Assembly: GCA_024636405.1 (NCBI GenBank)
Contig: JAGXHC010000036.1
Location: 1-5,304, forward strand
Origin: Sulfitobacter sp.
GTDB lineage: Bacteria; Pseudomonadota; Alphaproteobacteria; Rhodobacterales; Rhodobacteraceae
DNA: 5,304 nt
Direction of reading: 5' to 3'
Part shown: positions 1 to 5,304 of the stretch, in pieces
Layout of the letters: each line of letters begins with the position of its first letter
Position numbering within the stretch: position 1 is the first letter of the stretch
Translations under genes and position numbers: made by a program
Notes under the pieces: generated by a model
What the model saw: only the letters and a program-made list of their open reading frames with translations
What the model was told of the DNA's origin: nothing
Database searches by the model: none

Positions 1-802
1 CTTCCAGATCGTCGGGATCAATCAGCTCTGCCAACCGCTCATTTGCCGATACCAGCCGCCCTTCCACCAAAGACGTAGCACTAAGCGTGCCGTGAAACGG
101 CGCGCGAACGATGGTATCCGCCAGCCGACGCTCTGCCTCTGCCAGTACGATTTCACTGCGTGCCAAACGGGTCTGGGCCTGATCAACCCGCGCTTCCCCC
201 TGCGCCAGTGCCTGACGCCGTGCCAAAACCGCCTGTCGCGCGGCCGACGCGGCAAGCTCTGCCGTCTCGGATGCAATTGCGGTGCCGACACCGCGCTCAC
301 CCAGATCCCGTTGCCGCTCAAAAGCACGCTCGCGCAGCACGGTCTGATCTTCCGCTGCTGCCAGCTCGTCCTGTGCCAGGGCCAGCCCGCGTACCGCATC
401 GCGCCCCTCGGCGCGCGCATCGGCCACGTCGCTGGCGGCGCGGTCCACCGCCGATTGCGCATCCGCCGGATCCAGCCGCACCAATACCTGCCCCGCCGTG
501 ACCACCCCGCCATCTTCGAAATCATCGGCCAGTTCGATCACCCGGCCCCCACCCGGCGCGCGCAATTCCAGCAACCGGCGGCTTTGAACCTCACCAAAGG
601 TCTCCAGCACCGGCACCACATCACCGGCCACAGCCCGGATCACATTGACAGAGAAAATTCGCTCGCGCGCAGGCGGCGCCTTGGCCTCCTGTCCCATGCG
701 GTCCTGCACAGCGCCGCTGACCAGTTGCAACGCGACAATCAGCAGCCCCAGCGTTGCTGCCGCCAGAAAAAGTCCGATCATGCTTTGTCGTAAGAACTGC
801 AT
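1..802 (-). CDS. HlyD/RND-type efflux periplasmic adaptor subunit (5' part; C-terminus beyond window)
   Basis: Membrane fusion (periplasmic adaptor) protein that in this family links an inner-membrane RND pump to an outer-membrane channel. The frame stays open for 267 codons from ATG at 802 to the window edge. Residues about 9-29 form one hydrophobic N-terminal span (signal anchor; no lipobox Cys). Residues about 68-112 resemble the first half of the barrel-sandwich (lipoyl-like) domain (RAPGGGRV, then GQVLVRLDPAD). Residues about 113-228 are Ala/Arg/Glu-rich and fit the alpha-helical hairpin. Residues about 229-262 (DTIVRAPFHGTLS, then VEGRLVSANERLAELIDPDD) match the second lipoyl half entering the beta-barrel. 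An AGGA five bases before the ATG supports the start; the in-frame ATG at 781 would cut into the membrane anchor. An RND permease gene probably follows beyond the left edge (inference). The transported substrate cannot be told. Confidence 0.88.
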   Translation of the reverse strand, partial: MQFLRQSMIGLFLAAATLGLLIVALQLVSGAVQDRMGQEAKAPPARERIFSVNVIRAVAGDVVPVLETFGEVQSRRLLELRAPGGGRVIELADDFEDGGVVTAGQVLVRLDPADAQSAVDRAASDVADARAEGRDAVRGLALAQDELAAAEDQTVLRERAFERQRDLGERGVGTAIASETAELAASAARQAVLARRQALAQGEARVDQAQTRLARSEIVLAEAERRLADTIVRAPFHGTLSATSLVEGRLVSANERLAELIDPDDLE

Positions 803-919
803 CCAAATCCTATCAGAAAACCACCACGTCCAAGCCTAGCCGACGCGTGCGAAATACCAAATCACTAACGTGAAACGCAGATGCGCGGCCATTCCGTCGC
901 AGAAAAACGCCCGACACCC

Positions 920-930
920 ATTATATTATA
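920..930 (-). promoter_or_regulatory. Tandem TATAAT boxes, candidate -10 region for the adaptor gene
   Basis: On the minus strand this stretch reads TATAATATAAT, two overlapping perfect -10 hexamers (930-925 and 925-920). They lie about 118-128 bases upstream of the adaptor start, in the only sizeable gap of the minus-strand block, in an otherwise GC-rich region. No convincing -35 hexamer lies 16-18 bases upstream, so an activator-dependent promoter or a chance AT patch are both possible. The plus strand also offers TATACT at 927-932, so the direction is not certain. Confidence 0.4.
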
Positions 931-931
931 C

Positions 932-954
932 TGATCCCGGCGCTGCGCGGATCA
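932..954 (-). terminator. Short inverted repeat over the moaB stop, weak hairpin candidate
   Basis: TGATCC and GGATCA form perfect 6-base arms (932-937 and 949-954) around an 11-base GC-rich loop. The repeat includes the TGA stop of moaB. It is followed on the minus strand by an AT-rich stretch, not a run of T, so it is not a standard intrinsic terminator. It could weakly end or stabilise the upstream operon transcript, or serve as a regulator-binding site next to the TATAAT boxes. Function is inferred. Confidence 0.22.
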
Positions 955-1494
955 CTTGCTGCGCTGGTGCTCTGTCAGGCGCGGCATGATTTCGACAAAG
1001 TTACAGGGGCGGTGCCGCAGGTCCAGTTGCTTGATCAGGATCTCGTCCCACGCGTCTTTGCAGGCCCCCGGACTGCCCGGCAACGCGAACAGATAGGTGC
1101 CCTGTGCCACGCCCGCCGTGGCACGGCTTTGCACGGCACTTGTGCCAATCTTCTGCATCGACACGATGGTGAAGACCGTGCCAAACGCGTCAATTTCCTT
1201 TTCATAGACGTCACGGTGCGCCTCTACCGTCACGTCACGACCGGTCAGACCGGTGCCCCCGGTGCTGATCACCACGTCCACCATAGGGTCCGCACACCAG
1301 TCGCGCAGCCGGTTCGCAATGTCGCGCCGCTCATCGCGCACGATGGCGCGATCTGCCACCACATGCCCGGCCGCTTCGATCCGCGCCACCAGCGTGTCAC
1401 CCGACCGGTCATCGTCGCGGCTGCGCGTGTCCGACACCGTCAGCACCGCAATCCGTACCGGAACAAAGCCCTTGCCTTCATCGATATTGCTCAT
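952..1494 (-). CDS. moaB: Molybdenum cofactor biosynthesis protein B (MoaB/MogA family)
   Basis: Cytoplasmic 180-residue protein of the MoaB/MogA family, whose members bind molybdopterin and in active forms adenylate it before metal insertion. Landmarks are SDTR (21-24), the pterin-binding STGGTGLTGRDVT (77-89), RATAGVAQGTYLFALPGSPG (124-143) and CKDAWDEIL (145-153). The length is normal for the family. The start at 1494 has a good GGGAG five bases upstream. A longer reading from 1554 would only add out-of-frame exporter sequence. The ATG overlaps the exporter TGA by four bases (ATGA), indicating translational coupling. Whether it is catalytic, as MogA is, or like E. coli MoaB, which is reported inactive in adenylation, cannot be settled by sequence alone. 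It is the last gene of the apparent three-gene operon. Confidence 0.92.
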   Translation of the reverse strand: MSNIDEGKGFVPVRIAVLTVSDTRSRDDDRSGDTLVARIEAAGHVVADRAIVRDERRDIANRLRDWCADPMVDVVISTGGTGLTGRDVTVEAHRDVYEKEIDAFGTVFTIVSMQKIGTSAVQSRATAGVAQGTYLFALPGSPGACKDAWDEILIKQLDLRHRPCNFVEIMPRLTEHQRSK

Positions 1495-2105
1495 GCCTGC
1501 TCCCATATCGCCAATTTCACCGCCAGCGCCGCAAAGATGCCGCCACTGACCCAACCAATCGCGCGCCCGCCGCGCACCACGCGCTTGCCGATGCTACCCG
1601 CAAAGACGCCGACCAGCCCGTTAATTGCAAACCCTCCGGCCGCAATAATGCCGCCAAAGACCAGAAACTGCCCCAGCACCGATCCCGCTTGCGGCGCCAC
1701 GAACTGCGGCACAAAAGCCAGCACGAACAGGATCACCTTGGGGTTGGTCAGATTGACCACCAGCCCGGCCCGAAACGCCCGTCCCACATCCAGACCCGGC
1801 ACCGCGTCACGCGGCGCGCCCGCATGGCGCACAGCCTGTACCGCCAGATAGACCAGATAAGCCACGCCAATCCACCGGATCACATCGAACGCCACCGGCA
1901 CCGCCGCCACCAGCGCGCCCAGACCAAGCCCCGCCAGCACCACATGCACCATACCACCGGCCGAAATCCCGGCAGAGGCTGCGATGGCCGCGCGCGGGCC
2001 GGACCGCATCCCTTGCCCCAGACAAAACATCATGTCCGCCCCCGGAGTTAAGTTCAGCGCCAGCGCGGCGGGAACGAACGCCAGCAAGGTCACCGGATCA
2101 ACCAT
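1491..2105 (-). CDS. LysE/RhtB family amino-acid-type exporter
   Basis: Inner-membrane protein of 204 residues, the usual length of LysE/RhtB/CadD-superfamily translocators, which export amino acids or related small molecules. The N-terminal NLTPGADMMF (18-27) corresponds to the family's conserved Pro-Gly motif. NLTNPKVILFVLAFVPQFV (118-136) is the conserved second-half signature. About six hydrophobic segments are seen, near 5-22, 40-66, 74-91, 112-132, 145-170 and 183-201. ATG at 2105 is chosen; GTG at 2108, one codon earlier, is an alternative. The start lies inside the end of the glycosylase gene (8-base overlap) with only a distant GAAGG upstream, so translation probably depends on coupling. 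The stop overlaps the moaB start. The substrate is unknown, and its place between a repair gene and a cofactor gene gives no clear hint. Confidence 0.88.
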   Translation of the reverse strand: MVDPVTLLAFVPAALALNLTPGADMMFCLGQGMRSGPRAAIAASAGISAGGMVHVVLAGLGLGALVAAVPVAFDVIRWIGVAYLVYLAVQAVRHAGAPRDAVPGLDVGRAFRAGLVVNLTNPKVILFVLAFVPQFVAPQAGSVLGQFLVFGGIIAAGGFAINGLVGVFAGSIGKRVVRGGRAIGWVSGGIFAALAVKLAIWEQA

Positions 2106-2856
2106 CACGCAGCAGCGCCTTCAGGCTCAGCAGATCCGCCCATGCCTCGCGCTTGGCCGCCGGGCTGCGCAAAAGATACGCCGGATGCAACATTGGCAGC
2201 GCGGGCAGGCCCGCCGCCTGCGTCCATTGCCCCCGCAACCGCGTGATGCCGCGCTTTTCCAGCAGCGCCTGACAGGCCCAGTTGCCGACGATCACCAGCA
2301 CATCGGGTGCCGCCAGCGCGATGTGGCGCAGCAAAAAGGGCCGCATCATCGCGATCTCATCGGGCTTGGGGTCGCGGTTTTGCGGTGGCCGCCATGGCAG
2401 CACATTGGTAATATAGACGTCCCGTTCCCGGCTCAGATCAATCGCCGCCAGCATCCGGTCCAACATCTGCCCGGCACGCCCCACAAAAGGCCGACCCGCC
2501 CGGTCCTCTTCACGCCCCGGCGCTTCGCCGACGATCATCACCCGTGATCCCGGCACCCCATCCGAAAACACCAGATTTCGCGCGCCCTTGCGCAGATCGC
2601 AATGCGCAAAATCCGCCATCGCCCCGCGTAGATCATCCAAATTGCCCGCCGCCGCCGCTGCGCGCCCCGCCTCGGCCACACCGTCCACCTCATATGGTTT
2701 ATGCACACCCTTCGTCGCCGCTGCCGCTGGTGGCTTCTCCACGGCTGTCGGCACCTCATAGCGGTTCACCGGGGCGTCACAGATTGCTTCTGTCACGCCC
2801 AATTCCACCTGCCACTCCAGCAGCGCCAGCGCGCCATGATATTCCGCTGATTCCAT
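2098..2856 (-). CDS. Uracil-DNA glycosylase, family 4-like, alphaproteobacterial variant
   Basis: Base-excision repair enzyme expected to remove uracil from DNA; 252 residues. The core runs from about residue 80. It holds motif 1 GEAPG (110-114) with EEDRAGRPFVGRAGQMLDRM following, YITNVLPWRPPQNRDP (148-163), the hydrophobic strand DVLVIVGNWA (185-194), and motif 2 MLHPAYLLR (222-230). The first 33 residues (ALLEWQVELGVTEAI at 11-25) look like a conserved N-terminal helix, joined by an Ala/Pro-rich linker (about 36-72). Classical family-4 enzymes hold a [4Fe-4S] cluster with four Cys. By my alignment only C86 remains, with F83, W155 and M171 in the other three places. The start at 2856 lacks a good ribosome-binding site, but no other in-frame ATG precedes the conserved helix. 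It is the first gene of the overlapping operon with the exporter and moaB. Confidence 0.9.
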   Translation of the reverse strand: MESAEYHGALALLEWQVELGVTEAICDAPVNRYEVPTAVEKPPAAAATKGVHKPYEVDGVAEAGRAAAAAGNLDDLRGAMADFAHCDLRKGARNLVFSDGVPGSRVMIVGEAPGREEDRAGRPFVGRAGQMLDRMLAAIDLSRERDVYITNVLPWRPPQNRDPKPDEIAMMRPFLLRHIALAAPDVLVIVGNWACQALLEKRGITRLRGQWTQAAGLPALPMLHPAYLLRSPAAKREAWADLLSLKALLRDG

Positions 2857-2950
2857 ACCGGCAGCTTACGCCGCGCGGCGACGAAGCTGAATAGCTGCTT
2901 CCAAATGGTTCAAATCCTCGCCGAAGGCATGTATCTCTTTTGCGCCGACC

Positions 2951-2980
2951 TTGCCGTTGGATGCCCCCGCCCCCTATAAG
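2951..2980 (+). promoter_or_regulatory. Candidate sigma-70 type promoter of pyrB
   Basis: TTGCCG (2951-2956) and TATAAG (2975-2980) are separated by 18 bases. Transcription would begin near 2987, leaving a short leader of about 18 bases that carries the ribosome-binding site. Such a short leader leaves no room for attenuation. The call rests on pattern only. Confidence 0.5.
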
Positions 2981-2991
2981 ACCCCAGCAAC

Positions 2992-2997
2992 GAAGGG
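2992..2997 (+). promoter_or_regulatory. Ribosome-binding site deciding the pyrB start
   Basis: GAAGGG lies seven bases before the ATG at 3005. It fixes that start over the in-frame ATG at 2951, which overlaps the promoter and would add 18 Pro-rich residues absent from this family. Confidence 0.75.
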
Positions 2998-3004
2998 TCC
3001 GCGC

Positions 3005-3952
3005 ATGTCATTCCCCCACCGTCATCTGCTTGGCATTGAACCGATGTCACCCGCCGACATCACCACTTTGCTTGACCTCGCCGACAGCTATGCCGATCTC
3101 AACCGCCAACCGCACAAACACAGTGAGGCGCTGCGCGGGCTGACCCAGATCAACATGTTCTTTGAAAACTCGACCCGCACCCAAGCCAGCTTTGAGATCG
3201 CGGGCAAGCGGCTGGGCGCTGACGTGATGAACATGGCGATGCAGGCCTCCTCGATTAAGAAGGGTGAGACCCTGATCGACACCGCACTTACGCTCAACGC
3301 CATGCACCCTGATTTGCTGGTTGTGCGGCATCCGCAGTCCGGCGCGGTGGACCTGCTGGCGCAAAAGGTAAACTGCGCCGTGATCAACGCGGGCGACGGA
3401 CGTCATGAACACCCCACGCAGGCGCTGCTGGATGCACTGACGATCCGCCGCGCCAAGGGGCGCCTGCACCGCCTTTCCATCGCAATCTGCGGCGACATTG
3501 CGCACAGCCGCGTGGCACGCTCCAACATCTTGCTGCTGGGCAAGATGGAAAACCGCATCCGCCTGATCGGACCGCCCACGCTGATGCCCGCCCAGATCGA
3601 CCAGTTCGGGGTCGAAGTGTTCGACGACATGGCAAAAGGGCTGGCCGATGTCGATGTCGTGATGATGCTGCGCCTGCAACGCGAACGCATGGACGGCGGC
3701 TTTATTCCGTCCGAGCGGGAATACTATCACCGTTTCGGTCTGGACGCGGCAAAGCTGGCCCACGCCAAGCCCGACGCAATCGTCATGCACCCCGGTCCGA
3801 TGAACCGCGGCGTCGAAATTGACGGCACACTTGCCGATGACATCAACCGCAGCGTGATCCAGGATCAAGTGGAAATGGGTGTCGCCGTGCGCATGGCCGC
3901 AATGGACCTGCTGGCGCGCAATCTGACCACGGCGCGTGCAGGCGCGGCCTGA
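3005..3952 (+). CDS. pyrB: Aspartate carbamoyltransferase, catalytic subunit
   Basis: Cytoplasmic enzyme joining carbamoyl phosphate and L-aspartate to give N-carbamoyl-L-aspartate, the second step of UMP synthesis. It has 315 residues, normal for a catalytic chain. The carbamoyl-phosphate site FENSTRT is at 53-59, the SSIKKGET loop at 82-89, HPTQALLD at 136-143, [11 protein letters not shown] at 163-173, the aspartate-domain MLRLQRERM at 221-229 and HPGPMNRG at 262-269. All key motifs are present, so it should be active. No regulatory chain gene (pyrI) is next to it. A holoenzyme with a dihydroorotase-like partner, as in some Gram-negative bacteria, is possible, but no pyrC is seen in this window. 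It is the first gene of the plus-strand cluster; the next gene starts 80 bases after its stop with no clear terminator between. Confidence 0.97.
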   Translation: MSFPHRHLLGIEPMSPADITTLLDLADSYADLNRQPHKHSEALRGLTQINMFFENSTRTQASFEIAGKRLGADVMNMAMQASSIKKGETLIDTALTLNAMHPDLLVVRHPQSGAVDLLAQKVNCAVINAGDGRHEHPTQALLDALTIRRAKGRLHRLSIAICGDIAHSRVARSNILLLGKMENRIRLIGPPTLMPAQIDQFGVEVFDDMAKGLADVDVVMMLRLQRERMDGGFIPSEREYYHRFGLDAAKLAHAKPDAIVMHPGPMNRGVEIDGTLADDINRSVIQDQVEMGVAVRMAAMDLLARNLTTARAGAA

Positions 3953-3959
3953 CTTCGCC

Positions 3960-3972
3960 AACCGGGAACATG
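3960..3972 (+). repeat. Short repeat AACCGG(G)GAACATG, copy 1
   Basis: AACCGGGAACATG here recurs with one extra G at 4655-4668. Both copies lie shortly after a stop codon, in the gaps behind pyrB and behind the 192-residue gene. In copy 2 the final ATG is the miniprotein start. Here it would open a nine-codon reading frame (MCHRCAVVS, ending at 3999). Shared origin or a common translation-start context are both possible, as is chance. Confidence 0.35.
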
Positions 3973-4032
3973 TGCCACCGGTGCGCCGTTGTTTCTTGAA
4001 CCGGACACACAATTAGGAAGGGCTTCATTCAC

Positions 4033-4611
4033 ATGCCGACACTTACAATTCCCCGTGACGAGCGCGGAAAAATCCGCGTCTTCGCCCTGTCGATGTCCGA
4101 TGCCGAGGCCAGCGTTCTTGATCCCAAAGCCAATCCGGCGCACCCAACCGCTGATGATGCCGCGCCGACCGCACCCCAACCCCTTGCCCGATTGTTGGGG
4201 ACGGAACGGATTGATCCCGAATATATCGAGGTGTTCCCGGTTGCTGATCTGGCAGATCTGGGCCTTGCCGGTTACCTGCTTGAAGGGGAAGGCGCCGACC
4301 CCACCGGCGTTGAACGGGACCGCACGCGCCTGTCCGCGCTGGATGGCTGGGTGATGCTGGTCTATTCTGGTGCGTTCAAGGGCGAGGCCCGCACATTGAG
4401 CCCTGTTGCCGATCTTACCCTGATCGGCACCTATGATGAATTGCGGCCCGATCATACCTCCGCCCCAATCCCCAGCGAAGCCGCCAAACCCTATACCGGC
4501 ACCCCCACCCAGATCCCGGCGATCCCGCCAAAAGGCCGCGCCGGCGGTAGCATGATCGTGCTTGGCCTTATTGTGGTCGTCGGTCTTTTGTTGTGGTGGG
4601 CGCTGACCTGA
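4033..4611 (+). CDS. Conserved-looking hypothetical membrane protein, one C-terminal anchor (192 aa)
   Basis: I do not recognise this protein. Residues 1-30 form a charged N-terminus (TIPRDERGKIRVFALSMSD), followed by a Pro/Ala-rich segment (about 31-50). A compact acidic domain spans about 51-140, with EYIEVFPVADLADLGLAGYL (63-82) and LDGWVMLVYSGAF (103-115). A second Pro-rich linker (about 142-168) leads to one hydrophobic span at about 174-191 ending at the C-terminus (GLLLWWALT). There is no signal peptide and no Cys. The topology fits a tail-anchored protein with its domain in the cytoplasm (inference). AGGAAGGG, ten bases before the ATG, supports the start. Codon use matches the neighbours, so it looks like a real resident gene. 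Co-transcription with pyrB is likely given the 80-base gap, but a role in pyrimidine synthesis is unproven. Confidence 0.85.
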   Translation: MPTLTIPRDERGKIRVFALSMSDAEASVLDPKANPAHPTADDAAPTAPQPLARLLGTERIDPEYIEVFPVADLADLGLAGYLLEGEGADPTGVERDRTRLSALDGWVMLVYSGAFKGEARTLSPVADLTLIGTYDELRPDHTSAPIPSEAAKPYTGTPTQIPAIPPKGRAGGSMIVLGLIVVVGLLLWWALT

Positions 4612-4654
4612 CCGATCCCGCAAAGACACTGGTACGCGCCGTCGGCATCCGGTA

Positions 4655-4668
4655 AACCGGGGAACATG
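4655..4668 (+). repeat. Short repeat AACCGG(G)GAACATG, copy 2
   Basis: Second copy of the element at 3960-3972, differing by one extra G. Its GGGGA serves as a close-spaced ribosome-binding site and its ATG is the start codon of the 33-residue membrane protein. Confidence 0.35.
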
Positions 4669-4767
4669 AAAGAACCGAAACCTGACCCTAAAATGTCCGG
4701 CCGCATCGCCATGATAGCGTTATTGGTGGCTTTCGGCATTGTCGGTATCATGCTCTGGGTCGGATGA
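4666..4767 (+). CDS. Small single-span membrane protein (33 aa)
   Basis: A short gene that length cutoffs easily miss. The product begins MKEPKPDPKMSGR, a charged Pro/Lys head, and continues into one hydrophobic segment (residues about 14-32, IAMIALLVAFGIVGIMLW) ending in VG. A positively charged head before the span suggests an N-in, C-out miniprotein (inference from the positive-inside rule). GGGGA ends two bases before the ATG, which is close but usable. This ATG is the first start after the previous gene's stop, which lies in the same frame. Its TGA overlaps the next ATG as ATGA, the usual mark of translational coupling and the best evidence that it is translated. Its span resembles the tail of the preceding 192-residue protein (MI near the start, LW near the end). 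No known family is recognised. Confidence 0.68.
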   Translation: MKEPKPDPKMSGRIAMIALLVAFGIVGIMLWVG

Positions 4768-5222
4768 CCGGGGCGCTTGAACTGGACTGGTCGCCCCAGC
4801 GCCGGGTTTTCCTGCGGCGCAAGGGCATCACCAACCTTGCCACTTTTGCCGCCCTATCTGCTTTGGGGCTGGTATTGACGGCGTCCTATGACGTGTCGTC
4901 GCTTTGGGTGTGGCCCACGGCCGCGCTGCTGACCCTTGGTTTCGTGCTGGACGATCTGCAACGCTGGAATGCCAATAAGGACGACCGCTGGTTTCTGCGC
5001 GAGGGTCAGTTGATCCACGAAGGTAATGACGGCAGCGCCAGCATTCCGCTGACCGAGATCACCGGCGTCAGCGTCCGCTTGGGTGGGGTCGTGATTGTAA
5101 CACTTGCTTCCGGGCAGCGGATTGACCTGCGCTACCTGCCCTTTCCGCGACAGACCGCAGCACAGATCGACGCCGCCCGTCCCACAGCCCCGCCGCCCCC
5201 ACCCACCACGCCGCCGCGCTGA
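4764..5222 (+). CDS. Hypothetical membrane protein, two spans plus small beta-rich domain (152 aa)
   Basis: I do not recognise a named family. After a basic N-terminus (SPQRRVFLRRKG, 10-21), two hydrophobic spans lie at about 23-42 and 46-64, forming a tight hairpin. A soluble domain of about 60 residues follows: DDRWFLREGQLIHEG (73-87), IPLTEITGVSVR (94-105), GVVIVTLASGQRIDLRYLP (108-126). This order (paired spans, strand, turn, IPL-EI strand, V-strand, SG-R-IDL strand) resembles bacterial PH-like (bPH/DUF304-type) membrane proteins, but that is a pattern-level guess. The C-terminus (about 139-152) is a Pro/Thr-rich low-complexity tail. The start overlaps the miniprotein stop by four bases, and only a weak GGGTCGG precedes it, so translation probably depends on coupling. 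It is likely in one transcript with the two genes before it. Confidence 0.82.
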   Translation: MTGALELDWSPQRRVFLRRKGITNLATFAALSALGLVLTASYDVSSLWVWPTAALLTLGFVLDDLQRWNANKDDRWFLREGQLIHEGNDGSASIPLTEITGVSVRLGGVVIVTLASGQRIDLRYLPFPRQTAAQIDAARPTAPPPPPTTPPR

Positions 5223-5282
5223 CCGGGTGTGTTCACAGGCGCGCGGTGCAATACTTCCTTGGTTCAGCCGCCATATTCAGGC

Positions 5283-5304
5283 ATGACGTCAAAGCGCGTG
5301 CGCC
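5283..5304 (+). CDS. Possible start of a further gene (cut by window edge)
   Basis: An ATG at 5283 opens a frame reading MTSKRVR to the edge, 60 bases after the preceding stop and on the same strand. No good ribosome-binding site is seen; the only AGG sits one base before the ATG. Too short to identify. A pyrimidine gene such as pyrC would be a reasonable expectation behind pyrB, but these seven residues do not support it. The rest of the gap from 5223 shows no clear terminator or promoter. Confidence 0.3.

Larger units (their letters stand above)
2857..3004. other. Divergent spacer between the glycosylase gene and pyrB
   Basis: This 148-base spacer must hold the promoters of both divergent operons. 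The pyrB side has a recognisable promoter and ribosome-binding site. On the glycosylase side I find no good sigma-70 pair; the minus strand has TTGAAC (2914-2909) without a matching -10 box at normal spacing. No PyrR-type attenuator (leader hairpin followed by a T run) is visible. Confidence 0.5.

Noticed and set aside
22..793. Several open frames on both strands (plus 92-793, minus 22-525) in the left end
   Set aside because: They overlap the adaptor frame, which carries clear HlyD-type motifs. Their Arg/Trp/Pro-rich products look like out-of-frame translations.
967..1851. 294-codon open frame on the plus strand opposite moaB and the exporter gene
   Set aside because: It is antisense to two genes with clear family motifs, spans both of them, and its product is Arg/His/Pro-rich with no recognisable domain.
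2907..2917. GGTTCAAATCC resembling a tRNA T-loop
   Set aside because: The flanking bases do not form a five-pair T stem, and no anticodon arm or acceptor stem is found upstream, so there is no tRNA or tRNA-derived attachment site.
2951..3004. Upstream ATG at 2951 as the pyrB start
   Set aside because: It falls on the likely -35 box, has no ribosome-binding site, and would add 18 residues not expected in this family, whereas the ATG at 3005 has GAAGGG at good spacing.
3961..3980. ACCGG/CCGGT inverted repeat behind pyrB as a terminator
   Set aside because: The stem is only five pairs with a 12-base loop and no T run follows, so it does not support transcription ending between pyrB and the next gene.
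3047..4012. 321-codon open frame on the minus strand opposite pyrB
   Set aside because: It lies antisense to an unmistakable pyrB. Its Cys/His/Gln-rich composition is typical of the mirrored frame of a GC-rich gene, and no motif or ribosome-binding site supports it.

Overview
The window is GC-rich, densely coded bacterial chromosome. It most resembles an alphaproteobacterium of the Rhodobacteraceae (Roseobacter/Rhodobacter group). That placement is inferred from codon use, the ILPWRPP-type uracil-DNA glycosylase and the protein variants seen; no search was run.

Layout: the left half is read from the minus strand. In transcription order it holds a family-4-like uracil-DNA glycosylase (2856 to 2098), a LysE/RhtB-type exporter (2105 to 1491), a MoaB-type molybdenum cofactor protein (1494 to 952) and, after a roughly 150-base gap, the first 267 codons of an HlyD/RND-type periplasmic adaptor (802 to 1, cut by the window edge). 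The first three genes overlap by 8 and 4 bases and look like one translationally coupled operon. The adaptor probably has its own promoter in the gap, where the minus strand carries two overlapping TATAAT boxes.

The right half is read from the plus strand and diverges from the glycosylase across a 148-base spacer that contains a plausible promoter for pyrB. pyrB (3005 to 3952, aspartate carbamoyltransferase catalytic chain) is intact. Three unrecognised membrane proteins follow: a 192-residue protein with one C-terminal membrane anchor, a 33-residue single-span miniprotein, and a 152-residue protein with two membrane spans and a small beta-rich domain. The miniprotein stop and the next start overlap as ATGA. 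A possible further start lies 20 bases from the right edge.

Overall this is mostly housekeeping sequence: pyrimidine synthesis, uracil repair, molybdenum cofactor and export. No mobile element, CRISPR array, tRNA or rRNA was seen. The least explained parts are the small membrane-protein cluster behind pyrB and the glycosylase, which lacks most of the usual iron-sulfur ligands of its family.
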